From Epiperipatus broadwayi (lineage: Eukaryota; Onychophora; Udeonychophora; Euonychophora; Peripatidae): DNA of 64,000 nucleotides. Both the position numbers and the translations under genes were made by a program. The stretch covers positions 7,610,963 to 7,674,962 of the forward strand of contig JAQFVV010006208.1 of the NCBI GenBank assembly GCA_028023455.1, read 5' to 3'. Under the pieces are notes generated by a model, which had not been told where the DNA came from, did no database searches, and was given only the letters and a program-made list of their open reading frames with translations. Positions 47,591 through 58,756 of this stretch are shown piece by piece (positions within the stretch are counted from its first letter, which is position 1; each line of letters starts with the position of its first letter).

Positions 47591-47981
47591 ATTGGATGAG
47601 TAGGCACTAGATAGGGATTTTATGCACAAGCCTTCTGGCATCCATTGATTATTCTGGTTAGCACTGAGTGGCACTACTATATGGAAAGTTTTGCCTGTTT
47701 TAATAACAGTAATGTGCTAGCATAAGAAATAGTGATCATGTGATGTTTAGTGGTTTAAAAACTAAATTACTTTTTATTCAGCTCGTGAATGTTGCAACAA
47801 AGTGTAGACATTTTTTGTTGTCTTGTACATGCTATTACTTTGAATTGTTTGTAATACTTAATTGTTACTGCATTAGTTTAATGTAATTTTTTTTATTATT
47901 AAAAAAAAAAAAGCAAAATATATAGAAATATGTGTTTCTATTATTCATTATAACATGAACACTATAATTTTGTTTTTCCAG

Positions 47982-48063
47982 ATATTTGTATGTTTCAAAT
48001 TTACTCAGGCGTGAATTTTTAGTTTTCGCAGCTAAAGTTGATCACACATTGGATTTGCAAGAG
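47982..48063 (+). CDS. PON-like exon F
   Basis: An 82-nt exon with acceptor tgtttttccag and donor gtataa. It encodes YLYVSNLLRREFLVFAAK and then DHTLDLQE, matching the YVYIAELLAHKIHVYEKH strand of PON1. It ends in phase 0. The 300 bp upstream hold the tail of an HHR inverted dimer (ending near 47756) and an AT-rich stretch. Confidence 0.85.
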
Positions 48064-48226
48064 GTATAAAGTAATTTCATGTAATTTTGCGTAGTAGGAA
48101 TAAAATGATGCATAATTTTTCTTTATATTATCTTAGAAAAACTTATTAACAAAGGATAAGTTTATTACATAAAGTGATTTTTTTTTTTTTTGGCAGTATA
48201 TTTTAATTGAAACCAATAATAATAAT

Positions 48227-48745
48227 CTGAAGGTTTGTAATGATGGTATATTATAAGATGTGATATCTTGGACTATTTCCATCATTTATGAGTGAATGTT
48301 GAATGTATAGAAAATTTTAAACTTTATTTAAACTTTCCAAATACAAACAACTTGTTAATAATAACACACAATTAGACAATACAGGTTAGTAATTACACGT
48401 TTCGAGTAGTATTATTCTCCATTCTTCTTCAGGTGTTGCTGGCCTATATGTACAGTGACAATATTCGCTTGGTAGAGTGTTTGCCTTAAATTCAATTTTC
48501 AAGAATTTAAAGGTGTGAGTTCAACTTCTAAACAAATATTGTCACTGCGCATATAGGCCAGCAACACCTGAATAAGAGTGGAGAATAATCCTACTCGGAA
48601 TGTTGTGTAATTACTAACCTGTATTGTCTAATTGTGGGTTATTACTAACAAGTTGTTTGTATTTGGAAAGTTTAAATAAAGTTTAAAATTTTCTATACAT
48701 TCAACATTCGCTCATAAATGATGAAAGTAGTCCAACATATCACAT
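48227..48745. mobile_element. HHR family E inverted dimer with central tRNA-like part
   Basis: Arms of about 200 bp (gatgtgatatcttggact ... and complement). HHR-like cores: minus CTGAAGA..GAAAC (about 48398-48432), plus CTGAATA (about 48570). The centre has an A-box-like cgcttggtagagtg and B-box-like gtgagttcaacttc inside a hairpin (tgacaatatt / aatattgtca). The 14-bp duplication CCAATAATAATAAT lies at 48213-48226 and 48746-48759; it is partly simple repeat, so weaker. Confidence 0.62.
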
Positions 48746-48759
48746 CCAATAATAATAAT

Positions 48760-49215
48760 AATAATTAAAAAATTACTAACAAAGAATAGATATCTTATAT
48801 CTATATACACATATACATGCTTATAATTTTGATATCTGTTACCATAAAATGTTCTAAATAAACATAGGTTGTATTGATGTGTAATGTTGCATGATCTTTA
48901 TATACTAATAGATACCCACATAAAAAAATACCATTTATTTTTAGTCGACCGTTTTAATATATATTATTTAGTTTATATTATTTATTTTGACTTTAAATAT
49001 CACAGATGGTGTTGCCGATTGAATAAAAATACAATGTTTTTGAATTAAACTTTTTTAATAGAGTTTTGATCATATCGCATAGCATTTTAATGTTTTATAT
49101 TTTTACTAGGGAGGCACAGCACCCTTGCCATCTTCAGCCTCCAACCGACAGGGCTCACTTCGCTTGCCCGCAGTCTTTTGGCAGAACTTATAGAAAAGTG
49201 ACACCAATTACATAT
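48760..49215. other. Intronic DNA, nothing recognised
   Basis: AT-rich except a GC-rich patch at 49109-49200 (ccaaccgacagggctcac) of unknown origin. Confidence 0.4.
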
Positions 49216-49219
49216 ATGT

Positions 49220-51290
49220 AGGATAATTCCCCTCATTCAACGACTTTTATAAAATTGTCTCTTATGGCGTACACCTTTCTCTTTTTACACGATAGATTGG
49301 TTCCCGAAATTACGTGTAAAAAAATACATTGTATATATGGAAAATAAAGAGATTGGTTCCAGATGTAAGAAATGAATGAAAATAATTGATTGAAAAATTT
49401 CGTTAGAATGTTATATTTTTTTCATGCTATCAAATTTTATTTCATAAACATTGCACATAAATAAAAATGAGTTATAGAAACATAAATTTCATTTGAAAAA
49501 TAAAAAAAAATATAAAGAATTGATGAACATGAAAATTAGGTAGAATTTGTAATTTGAATTACACGTAGAGAGATTTTATTCGCTGTCACTTTCTGACAAT
49601 AAACTTATATGTTTGTGCATGATTGGCATACCGTCGTTATTACTAAAACTTGTGGCATCACTGCTATCACTAACAATGCTTTTTTCATTGATGAAGTTCT
49701 GTCTGTAAACTTCTGAACAGCACTAGCAGTAATGTCCTATGGTGCTGATGTTACATTTTTATGAATGAATTCACGAATTAATGGCTGGGTTCATATAATG
49801 GCTAGTTCTGTACATAGTTCTTTATAAGATGGTATTAGTGATTTTAGATCTCGTTGAAACTTTGAAGCTCGTTCTTCATTGGGATCATACTTGGCAAAAT
49901 GATTATCTAATTTGTTAGCGAGATTAAGATCTTCTTTAATTAAATTAGCTTTTAACACTAGATCATTCATCTTCATTATCACTATCTTCTTTAGGATTAT
50001 GAATTTTAAGAATAATCTTTATGATTTCTTTCTCACTTAAAACTTTATCAACTAAAAATTCATTGATATATCCTCAAATTCTTCTCTGCCAATTAAATGG
50101 GCCATTATTATAAAATGTTGGGAAATTCAGTCATATTGCAGAGAACAGGATCTTTGCTTTTTATACATTCTTGCCAAATAGCTTTTCAATATCCATTCAT
50201 AGTTGAAGTTCTTAATTCAGTTAATGTTAATCCAACTTGATTCACACAATCCAGAATCAAAAATTTCTTCCATACATTATCATTTGGTTTGTCCAAAATG
50301 TATTTAAATGTTCGTTTTACATAATGTTTTAAATGTTGTAATAATTATTTGAACTAATGGTTGAATCAAGGATGTGGTATTAGACAGCATGAAATAAAAT
50401 TGTATATTTGAATGTTCTAAGACCGGATGGCTGTGGGCATTGTCTAGAATCAATAGAATTTTAAATTCTGTACATCTTTGGTATTCATATATCACCTAAC
50501 TTCTGAAATAAAACATTTGTTGCATCACTCTGTAAAAATTTCAGTGGTGACCCAAGCCTTTTTATTTGCCATCCAGTGAACTGGCAATCTATTAAAATCT
50601 ACACCTTTCACTGAATGTGGTCTTTGTGCTGGATTAATAAGCAGAGGCTTCAATATGCAATCTTTTGAAGCATTGGAACAGAATACCAAAGTGACACAAT
50701 TTTTTGCTATTTTGCATTGGAACAGAATACCAAAGTGACACAATTTTTTGCTATTTTGAAACCACCAGCAGTTTTCTGCGATTTTGCGATGTAGGTTCTA
50801 CTTGGCATTTTTTTCCAAAAAAGACCACTTTCATCAACATTCCAAACTTGGATCAGGAGTGTATCCTCCATCTTAGATAATTTTATCCAATTTTTTTGGA
50901 AATTCTTTGGCTGCTGTTTTCATCTGTGGATGCAGTTTTATCTTTTATTTTAATGTTGTGAAGTGCAGATCTTTCAAGAAACTTTGGCATCCCCCCGTAT
51001 CTGGCTCAATTTCTTTGTAAATTTTTAATGCTGTTTGCTTGATGTCATTTTCATCTATTGGTACTCTTTTTTCCAATATTTCTTCTATCCACATTACTAA
51101 GATTTTTCCCATTTTCCCCTTAACAATATCTCTTGTGTAGTTGTTAGAGTAGCTTTATGCAAACCAAAATGCTTTCGTACAGATGTTGCTCATTCTCTGA
51201 TTACAAGACGATTTAAAATGTGAATTTCAGTATCCAAGGAAATCACTTTCCTCATCTTTTTTGTATGTGGATTATTTGACATTGTACGAG
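49220..51290 (-). pseudogene. Tigger/pogo-type (CENP-B/jerky-like) transposase relic
   Basis: Begins on the minus strand at about 51283 with MSNNPHTKKMRKVISLDTEI (DNA-binding HTH start) and continues with frameshifts: VWNVDESGLFWKKMPSRTY (first catalytic Asp in NVDESGL, near 50860), KGVDFNRLPVHWMANKKAWV (near 50560), LILDNAHSHP (second catalytic Asp, near 50450), then SNTTSLIQPLVQIIITTFK where QPMDQ has become QPLVQ. A 44-bp tandem duplication interrupts it. The 3' UTR near 49270-49330 (ttacgtgtaaaaaaatacat) resembles Tigger ends. Clear TIRs were not defined. Confidence 0.75.
50670..50757. repeat. 44-bp tandem duplication
   Basis: Two exact adjacent copies of a 44-bp unit beginning gcattggaacagaataccaa, inside the Tigger relic. 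Confidence 0.9.
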
Positions 51291-51589
51291 GCTACAGAAA
51301 AATATTTTAGATTTAATTAACAAAACATAAATTCAAAAATAAGCATCCAATATATAACTTATCATCTATTGATTTTTGGAAAAATTAATAAATTAAATTT
51401 AAATAAATTAATTTAAACAAAATTAAATTTTTTTTAACATGAACATCGACAAGGAAACACTTTTTTTAATCCTAATGTCAATTCAAACAAAGCATCAATA
51501 CCAAAAAGGTAGTTCCCCTTTCAAAACAAAACATCAAAAATGTTACAATGCAGACAGGCAAATTTCCTCATTTGCAAGAATATTAATAA

Positions 51590-53060
51590 AAGTATGTGAT
51601 GTGATGCACTGTGGCTCTGCTTCGGAGTCAGGAATCTCTCAGCTACAATGCCCAGATAAACCTATTAGCCACTTTTTTCCCTTCCATTGCACACCTTAAG
51701 TTTTCCCCATGTTCTTCTCTATTCTGCTCCCATCCCATTTCCACAACATAGTCATTGTCAACTCTATGGCCTTTATATCTAAATCCCAGTGTTTTCCCCC
51801 AAACCCAGCATAAAAACCAAGAACCCACTTTCTGTATAATCACTTTGTTTATATTTATCCCTCCCACAACTTTATTATTTGTACCCTTTCTGCTTGCAGG
51901 CATTTACATTCAAGTAACAAATGCCTAATATTTTGTATGCCTTCCTTACATAATTTGAAGACTAACTCACCCATATTTTTCAATTTATGTGTATATTCTT
52001 TTGTTAAAGATCCTATTCGAGCCTTAAACAGTAAACTACTTTCCTTGCTATTATTATAAATTAACTTTCACCCAATATTCTGTTCACTTCTATATATATT
52101 TAAACTCTTTTTACTCTCCATATTCTCCAACTCCCTATTTTTTATTAATGCATCTATTCTTCTATCACATTCCTTGCTACTATAACATTCAACAGTTCTC
52201 CTAACACAATCATCCCACCTTTTGTATAAGGATACTGACATAAATTCTTTATTAAACAAGGCAAAACTCTCTCCATACAGTAGTGCCACCCTGTGCTAAA
52301 ACAAATCTTCTGCTTACTGTACTAGCTTTCTCATCCATTTTGATCCCTGTCCTTTACTTGTAACCCAATTAAATACTATTTTGGCTGTTTTCTTATTATC
52401 CATAAATTGCAATCTACCGAACATTTTCATTTTGCATCTCTCATAAAAACTTGACCATCTCATTTTCCCCTGAAATTCATCCTTTGCCGTCCATACATTT
52501 GCATCTAAAGCATGTCTTCCTGCTTCTCTTTGTATTCTTTCTAGGTAATCTAACATCCCTTTATTAACATAACAAATCATTGCTACTGCAACTCCCTGCA
52601 TACAATTCTTATTACATCATATTTATTATATGAAAACACTATTAATTTCTTTATCGGTCCCTTTCATTTTTTTGCTTCATTTATCAGTTTTTTCTCCCAT
52701 TTATCCAAGCAATTTCACTGATTATTTAAGACAATTCCCAAATAGTTATACCTATTCACCACATTTAATTTTATATCCCCCAATAAAAATTCTTTATCTT
52801 CTCTTTCGCCAGTATTTATCATCATTACTTTTGATTTTTCTTCACTAAATTTAATCCCCATCTCTGTATCCACTCTTGCACATCTTCAACATAACTTCCA
52901 TATCTTCCCCACTTTCTGTGCACATAAAGATATCATCCACAAATAAAAGTCCTGATAAGGTATATACTCCCTTGGCACCTATTAATAGTATCTCTACACC
53001 TCTTCTAGTATTTCTATTGCTCTCTCCATTTCTCTTAAATATAACAAAAACAAAATAGGT
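51590..53060 (-). pseudogene. Non-LTR retrotransposon (LINE) relic with FVDD motif
   Basis: Minus strand in broken frames: GVYTLSGLLFVDDIFMCTES (RT palm FVDD, near 52940), then YLERIQREAGRHALDANVW and FYERCKMKMFGRLQFM (52600-52320), and a C-terminal MALLYGESFALFNKEF...KRWDDCVRR (52289-52070). The last segment (about 51590-51850) is repeated inverted at 53636-53860. A family A end fragment interrupts it at about 52256-52305. Clade not assigned; the EN domain was not found. Confidence 0.55.
52256..52305 (-). repeat. HHR family A end fragment
   Basis: aacaaggcaaaactct then ccatacagtagtgccaccct match the family end. It breaks the LINE relic. Confidence 0.65.
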
Positions 53061-53099
53061 GATATAATCAAGAGATTATAACACTATCTAATGTCCACT

Positions 53100-53580
53100 G
53101 ATCACTCAAACTTATGATAGATAGCTCTAGAGTAAAATAAATAGAATAAATTGCTGCTTCCAATATAAAATTTAAATATAAGGTTTCTTGAATACATTTC
53201 GTGAAGATCGCTAATGGAGGTACAAGAAAATATTTTTTGTTCATTGAGACCGGGAAATCTCTGTTTTACTTCATTACAGAAAATGATGTCACTATGTCTT
53301 TGGAGTAAATTTTTCATATTTCCTGTCATTACCCAAAGATAGCTTGCCACGTGTAGGCCCAATTGCATAATAGACGCCAGGCTTTGAGAATATCATAACC
53401 TGACAGATGGACATTCCATACAGTATCTTCTGATTTTGCTTATTTTCTCCAAGAAATTTAGTCACTATATTTCCACCCATACTAAGTCCAATTGTAATTT
53501 TAACAGTCTTAGGATACCTCTGACAGATATATTGCAGCATGTGGTTAAACTCATCTGTGTCACCAAGTACAAACATTTGT
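53100..53580 (-). pseudogene. ABHD2-like fragment, intron-less
   Basis: Minus strand: LGDTDEFNHMLQYI, then ITIGLSMGGNIVTKFLGENK, the alpha/beta-hydrolase nucleophile elbow (GxSxGG) in ABHD2 context, then MSICQ. After frameshifts it continues as MTGNMKNLLQRHSDIIFCNE..SISDLHEMYSR, which follows in ABHD2. ABHD2 is a membrane alpha/beta hydrolase. The segments are contiguous without introns, so this looks like a processed or captured copy. About 150 residues of a roughly 425-residue protein. It sits between the LINE relic and its inverted copy; a family A end fragment abuts it at 53583-53636. Confidence 0.72.
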
Positions 53581-53582
53581 AA

Positions 53583-53905
53583 TTAATGGATGCAGGAAGT
53601 TTGCACTTGGTGGCACTACTGTATGGAGAGTTTGGTTTTTATGCTGGGTTTGGAAAAAGATAAGGGGGGTTTAGATATAAAGGCTGTAGAGTTGACAAAG
53701 ATTATGTTGTGGAAATGGGATGGAGCAGAATATGGGAAAAATTACGACTGGGGAATGTAAAATTAAGTAACTAACAAGTTTTTCTTGGTATAATTGCTGA
53801 GAGATTCTTGACTTCGTTTAAGAAGAAGCTACAGTACATCACATCACATACTCTTATTAACAGAATGCGAAATCATATGAAATGGTGATCATGTGATGTT
53901 TCACA
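53583..53905 (+). repeat. Family A end fragments and inverted LINE tail
   Basis: 53583-53636 is a family A end (ggcactactgtatggagagt). 53637-53860 repeats 51590-51850 in inverted orientation (ctgggttt, aggctgtagagttgacaaag, gctgagagattc). 53876-53903 (aatggtgatcatgtgatg) is another family A outer end. Confidence 0.6.
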
Positions 53906-53971
53906 AGAATATTGTCAAAAAGGGGGATTTTTGTTTTAAAATAATGAAAGAGATGCAACATTTTTTAAAAA

Positions 53972-56467
53972 TTAGATAATAATAACAGACAAATCTTTTT
54001 TTTTATAGTTTTTTTTACTGATTAGGTATTTGTAACTGTTAACTTCTTCTAATTCATCATAATCAATCTTTATTTTCATATTTTGAGCAAATCGATTAAA
54101 CATTACTTTAGTCTTTTTAACATTTATCTTTAGTCCACCTTTCCTACTTTCATCTGATAATTCCTGCAACATTTCCTGCAGCTCTGAAGTATTATTTTCA
54201 AAAACAACTACATCATCTGCAAAATCTAAATGACTTAAATAATCTCCATTTACTTTCACTCCTTTAGTTTCCCATTTTAATCCACAAAATACTTCTTGCA
54301 GCACTGCTGTAAAAAGTTTTGGAGATATAGAGTCACCTTGTGTTACACCTTTCTCAATGTTGACTTTCCCAGTGTCATTATGTAATCTAATTGTTGCTGT
54401 TGCATTTTTATAAATATTCTTTAAAATATGACAATATCCTGGATCTATACCTTGATGATCTAATGCTTTAATCACTGAAGAAATGTTTATAGAATCAAAT
54501 GCCTTTTCATAATCTACAAATCCTAAGCATAATGGCAACTCATATTCATTTGTCCTTTCTATAACTTCTCTCAATACCTGGATATGATCTACTGTACTAA
54601 AACCACTTTTAAATCCAGCTTGTTCTCTTGGTTGGTGGAAATCCAATGTTCTCTGTAGACGAGTAGTAATTATCTTGGTAAAAATTTTATATAAAACTGA
54701 TAAAAGGCTGATAGGTCTGTAATTTCTAATATCTTCTTTATCACCTTTTTTAAATATTAATATTATTACTGCATTCTTCCAATCATCCGGTACATCTTTA
54801 TCATTTAGATATTTGGTATATAACTTTGCTAAAATTTTTTCTATTTCTTCACCTGCTTCTTTTAATATATCAATTATAATTCCATCATTACCCGGAGCCT
54901 TTCCTTTCTTCATACATTTAATTGCATGTCTCACTTCTTCATTTAAAATTCTGGGCAATTTGGAAGATGTAATAGATATAGGAGGTACTTGTTCTTTATT
55001 ACTATATAATTCTTGATAAAAATCTTCTACCAATTTCATGATGTCATCTCTCCTTTTAGTAATAATTCTATCTTTTTTTCTTATGGCAGATATAAATTTC
55101 CTACCAATACCAAAATGTTGTTTTACATTTTTAAGACTTTTATTTTCTTCTACAGCTTTCCTTGCTAGTTCACAGTTATACTTTCTTATATCATTTTCAA
55201 CTCTTTTCCGCACCATTTTACAAAATTCGAGATATTCAATTCTTTTTAATGCATCATTTTTGTATATCTTCATATTCCTTCTTTTCTTCATAAATTCTCT
55301 AGTCTCAGTAGAAATTTTATTGGTCAATTGCTGTTTCTTTCTACCAGCTATCTTTGTTGCAGTTTTCAAAAGTGTATCAGTTATTTTCATATTAATTTCA
55401 TTCAAATCTGAATCATGTTCAAAATCTACTAATACTTGAAACCGATTTGTAAGTTCTAATTTAAATTCATTAGAATGTTTCTGAAGATTAGGAATATCAA
55501 CTGTAAATATTGTTTTTCTTAATAATTTTTGTCTCTCTAGTTTTACATTAACACGTATCTTACACCTTACTAATCGATGATCACTTCCTGTGTTAAATTT
55601 ATTAAGAACATTACAATCTTGAAATATGTATTTCCTGTTAGTCAAAATATAATCCAATTCTGCTGTACCTTCATTTGGATGCTTCCATGTCCATTTCCTA
55701 TTAACATTTTTCTCAAAAAAAGAATTCATAATATAAAGTTTTTCTTTTTCTGCAAACTCCACAAGTCTATGTCCTCTCTCATTTCTATTACCATAACCAA
55801 AATTACCCACAGCACTTTCATCTTTCATTTTTTTACCAATTCTAGCATTAAAGTCTCCCATAACAATTTTAAAATGGTGTTTACTCTGATCAAAAGCCTT
55901 TTGTACATCCATATAAAAATCTTCTACTACTTCATCACTATGAGAACTTGTTGGAGCATAAACCTGAATTATCTGCATTTGGTATCTGCTATTAAGATGT
56001 ATAACTAATCTTGCCACTCTGTCCGATACACCATCAATCTCCACAATATTGTTCTTCCACTTTTTATTTATAATGAATCCTACTCCACTTGTATTTCCAA
56101 TATTTGTGCCTTTATAATAGAGTATATGTCCACTTTTTAAATCAATTGTCTCTTCACATTTTCTTCTAACTTCACAAAGTCCAAAAATGTCCCATTTAAT
56201 ATAAGAGAGTTCTTCTTCTAATTCTTGCAATCTTCCTTCACTTGAAAGTGATCTGCAGTTGTAAGTACCTAAATAAAAAATCGCCATCAAATGGCAGCCT
56301 AGGTCCGCAATCAGGGGATTCTTAGCACCCTCCGCCTTCGGCCACCAACCGTTGCCTTGGTTGATGACTTTACAGCCTCCTGGGAATAAGGGCCATGCTT
56401 TATTTTTGTCTGTCATAATTGTATATATGTATTGGGGAAAATATTTATCATTTACACAAACATGCAT
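53972..56467 (-). CDS. RTE-type LINE, endonuclease plus reverse transcriptase (3'-truncated)
   Basis: A continuous frame of 831 codons. APE-type endonuclease: LGTYNCRSL near residue 66, VYAPTSS, MGDFNARIG near 204, GSDHRLV near 295. Reverse transcriptase: GKAPGNDGI near 525, NYRPISLLSVLYK, EQAGFKSGFS, GFVDYEKAFDSI, GVTQGDSISPKLF, LDFADDVVVF near 750 (catalytic Asp pair). Homology to the 34-kb copy stops at about 54015 in the NSYKYL segment, followed by an A-rich reading (ISKKNYKKK), so the thumb/C-terminal part and the TGA-repeat tail are missing. RTE elements act by target-primed reverse transcription. The catalytic cores look intact, but the truncation makes autonomy unlikely. The exact start is uncertain. 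Confidence 0.85.
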   Translation of the reverse strand: MHVCVNDKYFPQYIYTIMTDKNKAWPLFPGGCKVINQGNGWWPKAEGAKNPLIADLGCHLMAIFYLGTYNCRSLSSEGRLQELEEELSYIKWDIFGLCEVRRKCEETIDLKSGHILYYKGTNIGNTSGVGFIINKKWKNNIVEIDGVSDRVARLVIHLNSRYQMQIIQVYAPTSSHSDEVVEDFYMDVQKAFDQSKHHFKIVMGDFNARIGKKMKDESAVGNFGYGNRNERGHRLVEFAEKEKLYIMNSFFEKNVNRKWTWKHPNEGTAELDYILTNRKYIFQDCNVLNKFNTGSDHRLVRCKIRVNVKLERQKLLRKTIFTVDIPNLQKHSNEFKLELTNRFQVLVDFEHDSDLNEINMKITDTLLKTATKIAGRKKQQLTNKISTETREFMKKRRNMKIYKNDALKRIEYLEFCKMVRKRVENDIRKYNCELARKAVEENKSLKNVKQHFGIGRKFISAIRKKDRIITKRRDDIMKLVEDFYQELYSNKEQVPPISITSSKLPRILNEEVRHAIKCMKKGKAPGNDGIIIDILKEAGEEIEKILAKLYTKYLNDKDVPDDWKNAVIILIFKKGDKEDIRNYRPISLLSVLYKIFTKIITTRLQRTLDFHQPREQAGFKSGFSTVDHIQVLREVIERTNEYELPLCLGFVDYEKAFDSINISSVIKALDHQGIDPGYCHILKNIYKNATATIRLHNDTGKVNIEKGVTQGDSISPKLFTAVLQEVFCGLKWETKGVKVNGDYLSHLDFADDVVVFENNTSELQEMLQELSDESRKGGLKINVKKTKVMFNRFAQNMKIKIDYDELEEVNSYKYLISKKNYKKKDLSVIII

Positions 56468-56820
56468 TTTGCCTTATCAGGCACTGAGAAGAAAGACCAT
56501 GGTGTTTCTTGATCTTAAACTCAGAGGTAAAAAGCCAATAAACTCACCACGCTGGCTAATGCATGTTGGTGAACAGCCCATCCATGTTCGTATACTATAT
56601 AAATAATCACATAGTAATAACAGCTGCAACGACAAGAACGTATGGAGTGGACATTAGGAATTTGCCCTGCTCGGTTCCTTTAAGACCTCCAAGAGGTATC
56701 AAAGGTCTCCTTTCAGTTAATAGCAAAACTCCTTTCTGCAGCCCATTCATATATATATATTCCTCTAACTACATATAAAGTGAACCAAGACCCCTTTACA
56801 GCTCCAACCAGATTCAGACT
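56468..56820 (-). other. Probable RTE 5' region
   Basis: Less AT-rich sequence directly upstream of the RTE frame on the minus strand, with a frame around RTWMGCSPTCISQRGEF. It may be 5' UTR or a lost N-terminus. No homologous copy in the window tests this. Confidence 0.3.
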
Positions 56821-58756
56821 TTTATTCATTGTGTTATATATATAGAGCTCGCCAATAAACTTGACATCTGATTTGATTTTTTTGTAATTTTATTCATTAT
56901 GCGATAACCCCACCAGCACTTTGCAGTAGTCTGCAAATGTAAGAAACTCATGAGATTGCACAATTTAATTAATTAGTGAATTGATAAAACGCAAGAATGA
57001 AATTTAAAATGTAGGCTAAAGTTTCAAACTCAACAATATTTTATTCCAAGCTGTAACTATAGTATAAATGTGATAACTCTTGTTTTAAATAATAAACTCT
57101 GCCAAAATGTAGAAATGCAATCAAAGCTCATCGATAAAACATCTAATATGGTATAATTCAATACCACACAATGGCTTTTAAAGAATTTCCATTACTTTAA
57201 ACTAAAAAAAAAGTACTTCGCTCGTTTTCTTTCCCCTCTCATGCCCGATTGATATTTTAATTATAAATATATTGGGCAAAATAAAAAAATTAATGAAGTA
57301 AAATAAATTAGCATTAAACATAATAATTCACATTCAAATAAATATTATTTCGTAATTTTCAGCATTAAGATTTACTACGTGACATACATATTCAAACAGT
57401 CTTACCAAATTTCTGCCTTGTTGTAAGCTTATATCTCGGTGATATCCAGTTTTTGAACTATTTGATTTTTGGTAATCCGAATAGTTTGTTCTTTGAGAGT
57501 TCATCAATTGCTTCGCTTTATGATCTCACTTATTATTCCAGGTTGATTATTGAGTACATCGATTCCTTAGGAATCACTATCAGTTATTTTTCTTCTTATT
57601 TCCAACTGGCCACAAACAGTTCAAGCTTGTTTATACTATCCTTATGCTGGAAACTATTATTCCTTCATTCTCCAGGTTAGCATGATCAGCATTGTAGGTT
57701 TTTTTCTTTACTATGATCTATTTATACTTTAGCATCATCAATCGGTTCGGAAGACATCCATCAACTGTTGTTCCAGTCTCTGGACAAGGAAAACTTTTTT
57801 CAATCGAAGATAGGCATTATTTTTCTTTTCAGGCTAAGCTGGATTTTGTAACTATCTTATTTAATTGAGTTACAAGGGCAGATGAGAGTTTAGCCACTCA
57901 TACTAATGAATCACAAACCATCATCATATTTGGCCATTTTTTAACATTTTCACCAATACTGAAAATATTCTTCTCTCACTAGCAAATATAGCTTGGAATG
58001 TAGGCTTCACTATGGAAAGAGGCAGCCAACTATACATTATTTGACAGCGAAGTTACCCTTTTATGAGAGAGTAGTCAGCTATAAGTCTTTGGTTCATTCT
58101 GCTAGCAAAAATACCTTCTAATTTTAATACAGTTATCTCGAATTTATAGTTAATCATCACATTTTCAAATGATAGTTTGCAAATTTCCAAAAATTACCTT
58201 ATCGCTTACAATCAATCACTTTTTAATTACGTTTCTTTATCAATAACAATTTTTTTTTTTCTAAATTTAAAAACAAAAAAGGGAAAATGTATTTTTCTTT
58301 AGGTCTGAAACAAATTTTAACAACTCTGATTATTTTCGTTTACAATAAGCAAATTTTATTTTCTGTTTAATACAATTATAAGACTTTTTTCTCTCGAAAA
58401 GACATAAAATATACACAAGAGAGTGTCTTAACATTCCATCATCACCACTGAAATTCTATTCACTCTCTTTCTATTCCATCCTATTCATTATAATAATGAC
58501 TTTCTTCCTTTTTAACTTGTAGCTAGTTATTAAAGGTTACAATATATGCATTTGAAATTATGTACGGAATAATTTCAAAAGCAATAAATAAAATATGATT
58601 GTTTTAGCGAAGTTGTCACAGTATTTTTATGAAAGGCAAATTGTAGTTAGAATTAATTGAAACCTTTAAGAATTTATATATTGCAAAATATGTTTAAAAA
58701 GAAAGATAATGTCAGGTTACTTGTTACATTTAAGGCATTCATGTTTTTCTTTTTAG
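56821..58756. other. Intronic DNA, nothing firmly recognised
   Basis: 57430-58160 is less repetitive and may be decayed transposase sequence, but no motif could be named. Confidence 0.4.

Larger units (their letters stand above)
47285..47756. mobile_element. HHR family A inverted dimer with two ribozymes
   Basis: Near-complete palindrome with ribozymes in both arms (minus about 47390-47428; plus 47549-47590) and an extra partial duplication in the centre (about 47468-47506). The 13-bp duplication AAAAACTGAATTA / AAAAACTAAATTA lies at 47272-47284 and 47757-47769. Confidence 0.78.

Noticed and set aside
55038-56008. Plus-strand frames of 133 and 143 codons
   Set aside because: Antisense shadows of the RTE endonuclease/RT frame; hydrophobic low-complexity composition and no motifs.
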